From Amycolatopsis sp. 2-15 (lineage in GTDB: Bacteria > Actinomycetota > Actinomycetes > Mycobacteriales > Pseudonocardiaceae), in assembly GCF_030285625.1 (NCBI RefSeq), contig NZ_CP127294.1:5860001-5924000 (forward strand): a stretch of DNA of 64,000 bases, given 5' to 3'. Below are positions 26,159 through 35,265 of the stretch, one piece after another. Under the pieces are notes generated by a model that was given only the letters and a program-made list of their open reading frames with translations, searched no databases and had not been told where the DNA came from. The translations under genes were made by a program, and so were the position numbers. The stretch's first letter is position 1; each line of letters begins with the position of its first letter.

Positions 26159-26185
26159 TTGTGTCAAGTGTCCGCACTAGATAAT
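26159..26185. promoter_or_regulatory. Promoter-like site with an AGTG-N4-CACT inverted repeat
   Basis: TTGTGT at 26159-26164 and GATAAT at 26180-26185 are spaced 15 bp apart and resemble a plus-strand promoter ahead of the MerR-like gene. The inverted repeat AGTG (26167-26170) / CACT (26175-26178) lies between them, where MerR-family proteins bind. A reverse TATAGA lies near 26139-26144 for the divergent small gene. Confidence 0.4.
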
Positions 26186-26228
26186 CTGGAGCGGCTGGCG
26201 TGCGTGACGACCCGTCAAGGAGGTGTGC

Positions 26229-26540
26229 GTGGCTGATCTGGGCAACCTCGACGACCACGACTACCCGGCCTTCACCACCGGGCAGGCCGCGAAGATGCTG
26301 GGTGCGCAGGAAGCGTTCCTGCGTAGCCTCGACGCCGCGGACCTGGTGCACCCACAGCGCTCGGACGGCGGCCATCGCCGCTACTCCCGCCGCCAGCTCA
26401 CCCAGGTGATCCGGCTGCGCGAACAACTCGACGAAGGCCGCACCCTCACCGCCGCCGCCCGCATCATCGGCCTGCAAGACCAGCTCGCCGACGCCGAGAA
26501 CACGATCCACGACCTGCGCGCCCAGCTCGACCAGCGCTGA
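26229..26540 (+). CDS. MerR-like (HspR-type) transcriptional regulator
   Basis: This 103-residue regulator has a winged-helix domain at residues 13-75 (YPAFTTGQAAKMLGAQEAFL, then LVHPQRSDGGHRRYSRRQL and VIRLREQLDEGRTLTAAARI) and a short coiled coil (LADAENTIHDLRAQL) for dimerisation. No metal-sensing cysteines are present, so it is nearer to HspR-style repressors than to metal sensors. GTG 26229 is chosen for the AAGGAGG 5 bp before it. It is close to Hsp20 and J-domain genes, which are plausible targets. Confidence 0.8.
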   Translation: MADLGNLDDHDYPAFTTGQAAKMLGAQEAFLRSLDAADLVHPQRSDGGHRRYSRRQLTQVIRLREQLDEGRTLTAAARIIGLQDQLADAENTIHDLRAQLDQR

Positions 26541-27277
26541 CTCCGCTCACGCCGGGCGGCCATGAGCTCACGCAGTCAATCGTCCGAGACCGACCTGAGA
26601 TGACGGCGTCCACCATGTCTCTTGCCCGGTCAAGCGTGCTCTGCACGGTGTGCCCGGAACGCGATCGCGCCTTCGTGACCCGTGGGACGATGTCCTGCTC
26701 AGGGCGAAGCAGGTGTCGAGCCAGGCCCGCTGACCGTCGCTGCGTGGCTGCGTCTCGGGCACAGCAGCGAAGGACGCCGGGTCACCACTGCTTGGACAGC
26801 TGGCGCGGGCTGCGACTCACCCAGTTCAACGTGCGCCCGAAGATCGGCAGGCGGGCCCGGTGACCCGGGGCCCCGGGCCCGCAGCGCGCGACGCTACGCA
26901 GGCGGTGCTCCGTGGATAACACTCGAGGGTGCCTCCCGGACGTTCACGCTGCTGCCCGTGTGTGGCACCCATCCACCATTCGGCGTGTTTCCGGCGGGGA
27001 TGATCGGGTGGGCCCCAGGGTGACGCGCCGAGGGCCACCGTGAGGCCTGGGAGCGGCGTGTCCGCAGGTAGCCCTGCGGACACGCAGCTGCCGTGGGGCC
27101 GCCTTGCGCGTCTGGGGACACGGTGGCGGGGAACTTGACGGCGCGCTGAGCGTCAAGCAGGCGCACGCCCCCGCGCCCGAACACGAACTCATCAGGCACG
27201 GCCGAGGACGCGCGCGGCCGCGGGCGCGACCGTGGCGGCGAGAGGCTGGCGGCGAGAGGCTAGACGGGAGGCGTCGC
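26541..27277. other. Region without a supported gene
   Basis: These are 737 bp of G/C-rich sequence. Open frames exist on both strands but none has a family-like sequence, a good ribosome site or a plausible composition. It may be eroded coding DNA. Confidence 0.4.
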
Positions 27278-27488
27278 GTGTCGCAGACCACCTACGTGTT
27301 CCGAGTCTCCGGCTACCTGTCCGACCGAGCCGCCCACACCGTCCTCGACTTCGGCGAGCTGGAAGTCGCGACCGCCCCATCCGAGACGATCATCTACTGC
27401 CACCTCACCAACGAAGAGCGTTTGCACGGTGCTGACCCTGTTCCGCCTCCGGGGCCTGGACGTGGTTTCGATGCACCAGGGCCCGTGA
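27278..27488 (+). pseudogene. Small hypothetical protein gene with a one-base frameshift
   Basis: GTG at 27278 follows GGGAGGCGTCGC. The first 50 codons give a coherent protein (SQTTYVFRVSGYLSDRAAH and ETIIYCHLTNEERLHG). At about 27428 the sensible continuation moves to the next frame (VLTLFRLRGLDVVSMHQGP, stop at 27486-27488), while the original frame turns proline-rich. One extra or missing base near GCACGGTGCTG explains it. The intact product would be about 70 residues, of unknown function, similar in style to small actinobacterial proteins near stress genes. Confidence 0.6.
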
Positions 27489-27623
27489 TTTTCAGGTTGC
27501 TCCTGATACTCATCCACCTCCTGGGCGCTCCTGGGGTGCCGGGTCCATCCTGGGTTCTTCCTCGAACTCCTCCGGGCCGGCAATGACGTCGTCGTCGTGC
27601 GGTTCTTCGTGTAGCACCGCCGC

Positions 27624-28178
27624 TCACTTTCTGAGTGCGGCGCGGATGGCGTCGCGTGCCCGGTCGATGATCGCGGCGGGTGGTCCCAGCAGGAGGTTGG
27701 CTTTCGCGCTCTCCGTACCGGGGTGCGGCCGGGTCGGGGCCACAGCCTCGGCGAGCCGCACGGTCGCCGCCATCGCCCGCAGCCGCTCCGGAGGCCGGTG
27801 GGCACGCAGCATCGGGAACTCCTCGCGTTCTTCGTGTTCGGCGTGCGCCAACACGTCGTCTCGGAGCTGGACCAGCAGGGTGTCGAATCCGTCGGCGTCC
27901 GGACCCATCTTTTCCAGGGTGGTCAGCAGTTCCTTGGCGCGGTGCTCCTCACCCAGCCGTGCCTCGACCACGGACTCGGCCGCTGGTTCGAGGTCGCGGA
28001 TCTCCGGGTGCACCACTTCTTCCTCCGCTGTCTCGTGCGCCGCCAGGAGCCGTACGAGGCGGCGGAACACTTTCCGCCGCTGGCCGTCCTCCGCCGTCTG
28101 CAGCTGGGTGAACAGCTCGCGGATCTCCCGGTGCTGCCGCTGCAGCAGCTCGATGACGTCCTCGTTGTTCTCCACCAC
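27624..28178 (-). CDS. Hemerythrin HHE-domain protein
   Basis: This 184-residue protein is a four-helix hemerythrin-like bundle. The iron-binding histidines and carboxylates are in QRQHREIRELF, RLLAAHETAEEEVVHPEI, GEEHRAKELL and DDVLAHAEHEEREEFPML. Such proteins bind oxygen or NO or help repair iron centres, in the cytoplasm. GTG 28178 is preferred because AAGGAG lies 9 bp upstream. A longer GTG start at 28238 lacks one. It is a common companion of actinobacterial stress genes. Confidence 0.88.
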   Translation of the reverse strand: MVENNEDVIELLQRQHREIRELFTQLQTAEDGQRRKVFRRLVRLLAAHETAEEEVVHPEIRDLEPAAESVVEARLGEEHRAKELLTTLEKMGPDADGFDTLLVQLRDDVLAHAEHEEREEFPMLRAHRPPERLRAMAATVRLAEAVAPTRPHPGTESAKANLLLGPPAAIIDRARDAIRAALRK

Positions 28179-28263
28179 GAAAATCTTCTCCTTGTCAGTT
28201 GAACGCTTCCCCTGCGCGCCGGTCACTACCGCCGCCACCCAGGAACCAAGCGTTGTGTGGTTG

Positions 28264-28749
28264 CTAGCCGGCGCCGGGCCCCCCGGTGGCGGTTGGCGTG
28301 GCGGCGTCGCGTGCTTCGTGGCCGGTGAGCAGGCCGAGGGCGATCATGCCGATGCCGAGACCGAGGTGGAGCCAGTTGTCCGCGTTGTTGAACGGGACGA
28401 AGTTGGCGTCGCTGCCGTGGTCGATGAGCAGACCGTAGAGCCACAGCACGAGGTACACGACTCCTCCGACGAGCAGGTACAGCCGGGCCGCGCGTGAGGT
28501 GCGGGCGCAGGCCAGGCCGACGACGCCGAAGAGCAGGTGCACGATGTTGTGCAGGGTGGAGACCATGAACACGCCGAAGAGCATGGCCATCGATCCGTGG
28601 CCGGCGAAGCCCATCTGGTCGTAGTCGGTCGTGACGCCGGGGATGAATCCGAGGATGCCGACCAGTAGGAAAACGCCGGCGACGATGCCGGCGGCCAGCT
28701 GGGCGGACGAGCGTCCGGTGGAAGTGGGTGAAGGTGTGCGTGTCGACAT
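28264..28749 (-). CDS. DUF4383 membrane protein, copy 1
   Basis: This 161-residue protein has four hydrophobic helices (AAGIVAGVFLLVGILGFI, MLFGVFMVSTLHNIVHLLFG, LYLLVGGVVYLVLWLYGLL, WLHLGLGIGMIALGLLTG) and the family segments IPGVTTDYDQM and SDANFVPFNNADN. Function is unknown. Family members cluster with stress genes. ATG 28749 follows AGGAGAAAGTC. A truncated second copy is at 47362 and a more distant relative at 43450. Confidence 0.85.
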   Translation of the reverse strand: MSTRTPSPTSTGRSSAQLAAGIVAGVFLLVGILGFIPGVTTDYDQMGFAGHGSMAMLFGVFMVSTLHNIVHLLFGVVGLACARTSRAARLYLLVGGVVYLVLWLYGLLIDHGSDANFVPFNNADNWLHLGLGIGMIALGLLTGHEARDAATPTATGGPGAG

Positions 28750-28802
28750 GACTTTCTCCTCCTTGTCAGGAATCTGCTTCGAACGGGGCCGGCGGCGCGG
28801 GA

Positions 28803-29528
28803 CTACTGCTGGAAGCCGATCCGGTCGATCTTGCGGTGGTAGCGCATCCCGGCCAGTCCGCCGAGGATGGCCCCGATGAGCGCGGCGGCCAGGGCGACGA
28901 GCGTGGTGATGATGCCGACGACGGTCAGGGTGCCTTCGTCGATCGGGAGTCGGGGCAGTCCGTTGAGGCGGGCCAGGATGTTGAACTGGCTGCCGCCGAC
29001 CGCGGCCATGATCGCGACGATGACCGCGATGACGATCGACCACACCCACACGGCGATGCCTTGCTTGACCCCGTTGAAGCGGGCCATTCGTCCGGCGACG
29101 TACCCGCCGCAGTAGTGGCCGATCAGGAGGACGACCAGCACCACGATCGCGGAGACGACGGTGGCGGTCTGCACGACGGCGGGATTTTGCGCGGCTTGGT
29201 TGGCCGCTTGCTCTGCGTCGGCGGGGTTGGTGGCCAGGCCGAACGCGGTCCCGGCCGCGGCGGCGAGCGCGGTCAGGATCAGTGCGGTGCCGGTGGCGGT
29301 GAGCCATCCGAAGAACGCGGCGCCCCACTTGATCCCACCGAAGCGGTCCCGCTGCCGCTCCACCACCTCCCCGCGACCCGGGCCTTCCTCCTGCCGTGCC
29401 ACGGGCGGCGGCGAGTCTGCGACGGACGGTGTGTTCTGCGGGGATGACGTGACCTGCGCGGTGTTGGCGGGTGGCGCAACGCCGGGGTCGAGGCGCCCGT
29501 GGCGGGCGCCCTCGGGGTTCATGCTCAT
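28803..29528 (-). CDS. Membrane protein with long disordered N-terminus
   Basis: This is a 241-residue protein. Residues 1-65 are Pro/Ser/Gln-rich and likely cytoplasmic. Four transmembrane helices follow (GAAFFGWLTATGTALILTAL, TATVVSAIVVLVVLLIGHY, VWVWSIVIAVIVAIMAAV, VVGIITTLVALAAALIGAIL) with the motif YCGGYVAGRMARFNGVKQG between the second and third. The end is basic. No known function. ATG 29528 has AAGGAGATCACC. It is transcribed with the DUF4383 gene 53 bp downstream. Confidence 0.7.
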   Translation of the reverse strand: MSMNPEGARHGRLDPGVAPPANTAQVTSSPQNTPSVADSPPPVARQEEGPGRGEVVERQRDRFGGIKWGAAFFGWLTATGTALILTALAAAAGTAFGLATNPADAEQAANQAAQNPAVVQTATVVSAIVVLVVLLIGHYCGGYVAGRMARFNGVKQGIAVWVWSIVIAVIVAIMAAVGGSQFNILARLNGLPRLPIDEGTLTVVGIITTLVALAAALIGAILGGLAGMRYHRKIDRIGFQQ

Positions 29529-29680
29529 GGTGATCTCCTTCGGTGCGTTGTCGTTCCCGCAATGAGGCGACCTTGCGGGTGGAGCCATGGCCGCAGCCAT
29601 GCTCGCTTCGCGGATGCGGTGCTGTGGATCAGCGGGCAGGACACTCCGGTCGCGTCTCAGTGGCGCCGATCCACGAGGTG

Positions 29681-30511
29681 TCACGGCCGGTACGCCCGCC
29701 CGGTGGCGGGCGTGGGCGGTGACTGGGCGGGGGGTGCGCTCTGCTCCTGGCCGCTCATCTTCTGCTCGGCCTTGTGCTTGGTGTCGGCGGCGTCCTGGGC
29801 GGCGCGCTGTTTGCCGATCGCCAGGTCGGACTTGATGGTGTCGTTCTGCTCCTTGGCTTTCTCGTATCCGGAGTTGACCAGTTTCGCGGCGGCGTCGCGG
29901 CCGCCGATGCCGAAGGCCAGTGCCGCGGCCAGCGCTGCGGCGCCGACCAGGGCGACGTAGGTGATCGTGACGATCACCGGCGAGATGCCCAGCTGGGTGA
30001 GGATCATGAACACGGCGATGCCCATGATCATGGCCGGCACCAGGGTGCCAACGATCTTGCCCGTCGGCGTCTCGCCCATGGTGCGGTGCACCAGCCCGGC
30101 GACCGCGCCGGCGACTGCGGCCGCGACGATGAAGATCAGCAGCGCGGCGAGGACGTTGGGCAGGTAGCTCAGCACCTGGTTCATGAACCCGGTCAGCGCC
30201 GGAATTCCCAGCGTCCCGATGGCCGAGGAGATCACGAAGAACATGATCACCCAGAACACGACCATGCCGACGAGCTTGGAGGGGCTGCCCTGGGGAGAGA
30301 ACTTCTCCACGTAGTTCGCGCCGCCGCCGGTCTTCAGCTTGTCGTCGACCTTCGCCTTCTTCAGGCCTTTGGTGATGGCCTTGTCCAGCAGTTTGGCGAT
30401 GATGAAGCCGATCAGCAGCACGAGAAGCGCGCCGATCACCTGAGGCAGGTAGCCCACGAATGTGGTGAACGCGCTCTGCAGACTTTGCAGGATGTTGAAA
30501 CCAGTATCCAT
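29681..30511 (-). CDS. Mechanosensitive-channel-like membrane protein (conserved TM helix repeats)
   Basis: This 276-residue protein has repeated membrane segments of the conserved TM-helix family: YLPQVIGALLVLLIGFIIAK, LVGMVVFWVIMFFVISSAIG, YLPNVLAALLIFIVAAAVAG and VIVTITYVALVGAAALAAAL. The closing FGIGGRDAAAKLV segment is typical of MscS-related proteins. The C-terminal 60 residues are charged and proline-rich. It probably responds to membrane tension or osmotic change. A short broken copy of residues around GLVHRTMGETPTGKIVG occurs at 36321. Confidence 0.8.
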   Translation of the reverse strand: MDTGFNILQSLQSAFTTFVGYLPQVIGALLVLLIGFIIAKLLDKAITKGLKKAKVDDKLKTGGGANYVEKFSPQGSPSKLVGMVVFWVIMFFVISSAIGTLGIPALTGFMNQVLSYLPNVLAALLIFIVAAAVAGAVAGLVHRTMGETPTGKIVGTLVPAMIMGIAVFMILTQLGISPVIVTITYVALVGAAALAAALAFGIGGRDAAAKLVNSGYEKAKEQNDTIKSDLAIGKQRAAQDAADTKHKAEQKMSGQEQSAPPAQSPPTPATGRAYRP

Positions 30512-31333
30512 TGATCTATCCCTTCGGAGAGCACTAGGGCTCATCGCTGATCGATGAAGAGGCTTGTTCAGAGGAAAATTTGTCTGGGGTCGCCAGGTCG
30601 ACCATGATCGTGTTTGTGGTTTCCGGGCATCGGTGAATTCGCCGGGTTCGTGCAGTGGGTTGGTGGGCACCCGCGCGGTTCCGGGCTGGTCAGGGAGATA
30701 CTCCGTCGTTCGTTGTCCGCATGTCCGAGAATCTTGGTGAGATGTCACAGGCTGGATGGCTCGTGCTGTGCGCTGCGCACGACGAGACCGGCCGGAGCTC
30801 GATTCGCGTCTTACGACCTGCGCATACCCGGATTATTCGGCACCAAACTCGCAGGGCCACAACGAACGGAGGACTGCGATTGACCGGATACCAACGTCAT
30901 CGGCGAACTTATTTCGTGAACCGGTTCCAACGGGAATATGGGCAAGATCGAAGAAGGAAGTGTGTACCGCTCAACGTGTGTGCTAGCCGCAGGTCATTAA
31001 CCAGGTTGCAGTGGTGGCGGCAGGAAATTACGGCGACAACGTGTCTCTCGTCTACACCGCCGGATAATCGGTGGCGAAAGCCAGGCCCGTCACTACGAGG
31101 AAGTAGCCGATTGACATAACTCTCCGGTTTTCGCTTCCTGGGTCGGAAAATCACGATACGGCCGGTCAGAAGATCGACAAGGTCGTGCCGGCGGGTCACC
31201 GTCAACACCGGCCTTTTCGGCATGAGCGAGACGTTCCTGCCCACCAGGGTCTGCAACCCCGGCGTCGACGACCTTCAGAGATCCGATGACAGCGACCTCG
31301 TCAAGGGCGCATCTCAGGTCGACGGGCGCGGTG
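30512..31333. other. Region without a supported gene
   Basis: Over 800 bp upstream of the channel-like gene contain no convincing frame. Base composition around 30840-31080 is more A/T-rich than the surroundings. It probably holds the promoter for the channel gene and eroded DNA next to the broken kinase. Confidence 0.4.
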
Positions 31334-31890
31334 CTAGGGGTGGACGTGGCCCTTGCCCTTGTTCTTGGGTTTCCCCTTGGCTTTGTCGGCTGGATTGGCA
31401 GCCTTGCTGTCTCGGTTGCCGTGAGGGCGCCAGGGCCGGGCAGTGAGGCCGGGCCTGGCGCTGCTGGTGGCGGTCCAGCGATCGCCGTTGCAGGTGACTT
31501 TGCGGGCGTCGCCGGCGAGGGCGCGGGGATGATCTGCACAGGCGTCGCCCGGACCGGCCGCCGACGGTTCACCGGTGATCTGCTCCGGTGCGAGGTAGCG
31601 GCCGTGCCGGTCACAAAACCGGTGCCAGTGATGTGAGTCGAGTCGAGTTCGTGGGCGATGCCGAAATCGCCGATCAGCGGGCCGTCGGGGCCGAGCAGGA
31701 TGTTGGCGGGCTTGAGGTCCCGGTGCACGACGCGCCGGTTGTGCAGGTGTGCCAGCGACTCGGTGAGGCGGACCCCCAGCTCGGACACTTCTGCGGCCGG
31801 CAAGGGCCCGGCGAGCAGGCGATCCCGGTAGACCCGCGCGGTACCTCCGCTGCCGATCAGGTGCTCGACCTCGTAGCGTCCGACGGTCAA
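31334..31890 (-). pseudogene. Ser/Thr protein kinase, deleted and frameshifted
   Basis: The reading starts with a PknB-type glycine loop (YEVEHLIGSGGTARVYRD) and jumps straight to LLAGPLPAAEVSELGVRLTE, so the rest of the N-lobe, including the ATP-binding lysine and helix C, is deleted. The catalytic loop VVHRDLKPANILL and the metal loop IGDFGIAHEL are intact. After TGTA the frame breaks, and RYLAPEQITGEP continues in another frame. The tail ends in a lysine-rich stretch with a TAG at 31334. It cannot make an active kinase. Confidence 0.8.
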
Positions 31891-32162
31891 GGCCAGACGC
31901 TGGTCTGGATCATCCCAGGGCACAACGTCGCCACCGAGGGAGAACCGAGGAGCGGTGACGCCGTCGCTCGCTCGTCCGTCATCGGCAGCCACCCCATGTT
32001 GTCGGCGACCCACCAAGTATCCAGCGGCACAGTCCGCTGAACGAGAATCAGGGAAGTGGTGCCACCAGTGCCTGGAGCGAGTGATCGGCGACCGGCTGTC
32101 CGGCGAGCCGGACTGGCTCGGGGCTGGGGTCGAACGCGAGGGACCGGGGCGGGACGGTCGGT

Positions 32163-32414
32163 GTGAGCGAGCCGCGGTCGGGGTATCCGGGACCGGTGAA
32201 CGACGACGCCACGGAAGCCGCGACCATCACCCCGTACGAAAACGGGCCGTTGCTGGTCCGCGGTCCCTTCGAACTCCGCTCACCGGACGGCGAGCTCATC
32301 GACCCCGGCCGAAGCACCGTCGCGCTGTGCCGATGCGGACTCTCGGCGGTCAAACCGTTCTGCGACGGCACCCACAAGATCCGCGGCTTCCGCGCGCCCG
32401 CCGGCGGGCGCTGA
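32163..32414 (+). CDS. CDGSH iron-sulfur domain protein
   Basis: This protein of 83 residues has the CDGSH signature in LCRCGLSAVKPFCDGTH: three cysteines and one histidine that bind a [2Fe-2S] cluster. ITPYENGPLLVRGPFEL precedes it, as usual. A GTG at 32196 may be the true start, giving 72 residues. It probably serves redox sensing or cluster transfer. It converges on, and overlaps by 135 bp, the iron-containing redox enzyme gene on the other strand, with which CDGSH genes are often paired. Confidence 0.85.
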   Translation: MSEPRSGYPGPVNDDATEAATITPYENGPLLVRGPFELRSPDGELIDPGRSTVALCRCGLSAVKPFCDGTHKIRGFRAPAGGR

Positions 32415-33404
32415 CCCCGACGCCGGGCGCAGGGACGAGCGGTCCTGGTCCCACCGCGTGAGCAGCATCCGGCCGAACTCCGCCTCCATCGCCAGCGCGC
32501 AGGCCGCGCCGAAGAGGACGTCGCCTGCGGCCGCCGGGTTCTCGCGGGCGTACGTGCCACACAGGTCGTGGGCGGCGATCTGTTCGTGCACGGCGTCGGC
32601 CTCGACGTGCTCGTCGTAGAACCGCGTCGCGGCCGCGTCCCGGCCCAGGCGCCGCAATCCGTTGCCGTAGCGGCGGTTCGGCAACGATGAGGTCATCTCG
32701 AATGCCGCCAGGTGCCCGAGCGCCGCGCCCAGCCAGCGGCGGTGAAACCCGAACAGGGACATGAGGTTGCTGACCGCCAGCGTCACCGCCGGGACGCGGT
32801 CGACGTAGTGGCCGTAGCCGTCGTCCAGCCCCAGCGAGCGCATGGTGACCCGGAAGAGCTCTGAGTGCATCCGGGCGAGCCGGCCCTGCCCGTACTCGTC
32901 GGCCTGGATCTCGACCAGTGCTGCCTTGGTAGCTCCGGAGAGCCGGGGAATGGCCCAGCTGTGGGGATCGGCCTCCTTGAGGTGGTAGACCGAGCGCTGC
33001 GCCACGAACTCCCGGAACTGCTCCTCGGAAGCGCGCCGCTGCAGGAACTTCGCCACGGGCGGCCCTTCGTCCGCCCGCACGAGGTCGGCCAACGCCTGCG
33101 GCACCGCGTCCGGCCGTACCGGAGCCGGAGGGACGAGCTCGTGCAACCCGGCCACCCATCTTCGTTCGAGCTGCCGTCGCATACCCGTGACGAAGGGAGC
33201 GTGCTCCCAGGCGGCATCGACCTCGTCGAAGCCGCGATAGCTCAGCTCATAACAGATCCACAGCGTGAGCTGCAGGTCTTCGTCGTGGCACACCGGCACG
33301 TCGGCGCCAGCCGGTACCGCTATGGCCTCCGTGTCGTCCGGCTCGGCCAGGAGACGGGTGATGACCGCGGAACTCGACGGACCGCGAGGACTGGGCAGAC
33401 GCAT
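32280..33404 (-). CDS. Iron-containing redox enzyme (haem-oxygenase-like fold)
   Basis: This 374-residue protein has iron-ligand patterns of the haem-oxygenase-like diiron family: the early HDEDLQLTLWICYELSYRGFDEVD, KEADPHSWAIPRL, EIQADEYGQGRLARMHSELF (E..D..H), and a late FYDEHVEADAVHEQIAAHDLC. The family performs oxidative or desaturating chemistry. ATG 33404 follows CAGGAGATTTC. The last 45 codons overlap the CDGSH gene on the opposite strand and are compositionally unusual, so the end may have been extended by mutation. Confidence 0.78.
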   Translation of the reverse strand: MRLPSPRGPSSSAVITRLLAEPDDTEAIAVPAGADVPVCHDEDLQLTLWICYELSYRGFDEVDAAWEHAPFVTGMRRQLERRWVAGLHELVPPAPVRPDAVPQALADLVRADEGPPVAKFLQRRASEEQFREFVAQRSVYHLKEADPHSWAIPRLSGATKAALVEIQADEYGQGRLARMHSELFRVTMRSLGLDDGYGHYVDRVPAVTLAVSNLMSLFGFHRRWLGAALGHLAAFEMTSSLPNRRYGNGLRRLGRDAAATRFYDEHVEADAVHEQIAAHDLCGTYARENPAAAGDVLFGAACALAMEAEFGRMLLTRWDQDRSSLRPASGSAPAGGRAEAADLVGAVAERFDRRESASAQRDGASAGVDELAVR

Positions 33405-33465
33405 GAAATCTCCTGATACAGAAGGAAAATATGGCTCGCCGGCCATTGTGGCCGGTGGGGGATCG

Positions 33466-33626
33466 TCAGCGGTGCCCAAGGCTCTTGCGCTTGACGAAGC
33501 CGATCGCCGCGAACGCGACGAACAGCACGACGCCCAGGATCAGGAGCCAGACCAGACCCTGCACTGCGATGCCGATCAGAACGCACACGAGCCACACCAC
33601 GAGCAGATTCCGAACAGAGCGACCAT
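33466..33626 (-). pseudogene. Small hydrophobic membrane protein gene with a one-base deletion
   Basis: ATG 33626 with CAGGAG upstream begins MVALFGIC. The frame then stops after 16 codons. In the next frame from about 33609 the sequence LLVVWLVCVLIGIAVQGLVW and LLILGVVLFVAFAAIGFVKR runs to a TGA at 33466. Restoring one base near GGAATCTGCTC yields a coherent 53-residue protein with two transmembrane helices. The region between start and stop is 161 nt, one short of a whole number of codons. Confidence 0.6.
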
Positions 33627-34317
33627 CGAGCGATCTCCTGACGTCGTCGCCTCCACCAGTGGAGGCAGCAGCTCCGGGTACCCGCGAGCTCAGGCAGGGA
33701 AACCGCGCGCGGCGAGGGGAAGATCACGGGCTCGACGGGACAACTAGCTCGCAGACAACGGGTGTCCATGTCGGGGCCGGCGAAGAGGGGGACCCGCTAG
33801 GTGGACCCGGTCGGGGAGCCGACACGCTGACCGTCGATCAGACGCCGATACGCAGGCTGAGCGGCTCAGCTCCGCCCTAGCGGCGTGCATAAGCGGAAGA
33901 CGACCACCTTTCGGTTGTCGCCCTCCATCGTCCCTGGCTTTGTTTCTGGCCGGTCGGAGGCGGATGACCGCCGCGTTGCGGAATCTGAAGGGCAAACTGC
34001 TGCCGAGGTCGTTCACCACCCGGGCGTTCGTAGTGCGCGCCGCGGCCGAGCGCATCAGCTCGTACTTCGTGCGCGTCTTCGCCTAAGTCAGGGCGGTGAA
34101 CCCGGTCCCGCGGACGTGGTCGACGAGCCGGTCACCGCCTCGCCATTCCGCTGTGACCCAGTCACCGCTGGTCGTGTGGCGGGTGATGTCCCATGCCGGG
34201 TCGGTAGCCAGCTGATCCACGGCCCGCGACGGTTCCCCTGTGTGGCGCGCTCGGCCGTCGGGCAGATGCGGTTCTCGGTGCCCATCGGATTCCTTCACTG
34301 ACCCGAACTCACCGACG
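33627..34317. other. Region without a confidently supported gene
   Basis: It contains a 40-codon plus-strand frame at 33964-34086 and the C-terminal half of a minus-strand frame ending at 34083 (WDITRHTTSGDWVTAEWRGG). Neither has enough support to be called. The surrounding DNA is made of gene remnants. Confidence 0.35.
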
Positions 34318-34577
34318 CTGGCGACCGAGTACCTCGGCACTTCATCAGCAGCGGTGGCGACGCGAACCCGACAACCGTGTACGGCCCAACCTCGGACAAC
34401 CCGCACATGATGTTCCAGAACGACCAACGGCGGCTACATCTCGCGTCGAGATCACGCCACACCAGTGGCGGGCCGACTTCCGAGTGTCCGACACCGTCTT
34501 GAACGCGGACGCGCCGCTGTACACCGTCGCCACCTTCGTCACCGACGATGGCAAGCCCGGCGCTCGGGGGCTGTAAT
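34318..34577 (+). pseudogene. Alkaline phosphatase D (PhoD-like), C-terminal remnant
   Basis: Pieces in shifting frames spell the end of a PhoD-type phosphatase: LATEYLGTS, then SDNPHMMFQNDQR, then ITPHQWRADFRVSDTVLN and APLYTVATFVTDDGKPGA. Three or more indels and a missing N-terminal 80 percent make it non-functional. Recognition rests on the TSDNPHMKFQNDQRGY-like and ITPxxWRxDYRVxDTV-like signatures of the family. Confidence 0.65.
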
Positions 34578-34722
34578 ACCGGCTGATCATCGCAACCCCC
34601 GAACCGGCGTGGTCATCACGGTCGAGCCGGCGACGTTCACAGAGAGGCGCCGGCTGTGGCTGGTGCGCCGAGTCCCCAGCCCCGGCTCGCCGGCCTGCGG
34701 AAAGACCGGTCGGCTGCTCGGG

Positions 34723-35163
34723 TCAGCTCGTGTCGAGAGTCTCGGGCAGTGTCAGGTACCAGGTCATGGTCACGGTGGTGCCCACGTCGGTGGGGGCGAG
34801 GATGGTGTGGTCGGCGAGAGCGCGGATGAGGGTGAGGCCTCGTCCGCGCAGCTGGCCGGGGTCTGTGGTGGGTGGTTGCCAGCGGCCGTGGTCGGTGACC
34901 GTGATCCGGATCAGGTCATCCTGGTGGTGGGCATGCAACTCGACGGTGCCGGCGACGCCGGCGGAGTAGGCGTGGCTCGCCGTGTTGATCAGCGCCTCGT
35001 AGGTGGCCAGCTCGACGTCGTGGGCGAGAACCCCCGTCAGGCCGTGGGCGCTGATCCAGTCAGCCAGGGCATTCCGCATGAGAGTCACGTCGTCGGTGAA
35101 AGCGGGTCGGCGCGTCCACAACTCGGAGTTCTCTGCCGTGGCACGGTTGCCGGTCGGAGACAT
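34723..35163 (-). CDS. Anti-sigma factor-type ATP-binding protein (HATPase, RsbW/SpoIIAB-like)
   Basis: This 146-residue GHKL-fold kinase has the N box in VELATYEALINTASHAYS, the G1 box in ITVTDHGRW and the G2 box in RGRGLTLIRALADH. Such stand-alone domains phosphorylate STAS antagonists or bind sigma factors to control stress responses. ATG 35163 has GAGGTGG upstream. A STAS-domain gene lies 102 bp upstream on the same strand and is the natural partner. Confidence 0.85.
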   Translation of the reverse strand: MSPTGNRATAENSELWTRRPAFTDDVTLMRNALADWISAHGLTGVLAHDVELATYEALINTASHAYSAGVAGTVELHAHHQDDLIRITVTDHGRWQPPTTDPGQLRGRGLTLIRALADHTILAPTDVGTTVTMTWYLTLPETLDTS

Positions 35164-35265
35164 GGACACCACCTCACGCGGTCGTGATCGGGCCAGTGGG
35201 GCCCTGCCTGCGGCATACCCGCGCCCGGCCCAGGTACACACCCGCCCTGTGTCGCGCCGAGCTGA

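Noticed and set aside
33964..34086. 40-codon plus-strand frame (MTAALRNLKGKLLPRSF...)
   Set aside because: GGAGGCGG lies too close to the ATG, no family is recognised and the surroundings are remnants. It could be a real small gene, but support is too weak.
34083..34427. Minus-strand frame ending WDITRHTTSGDWVTAEWRGG
   Set aside because: The C-terminal half looks protein-like, but the N-terminal half overlaps the phoD remnant on the other strand and no start is convincing.
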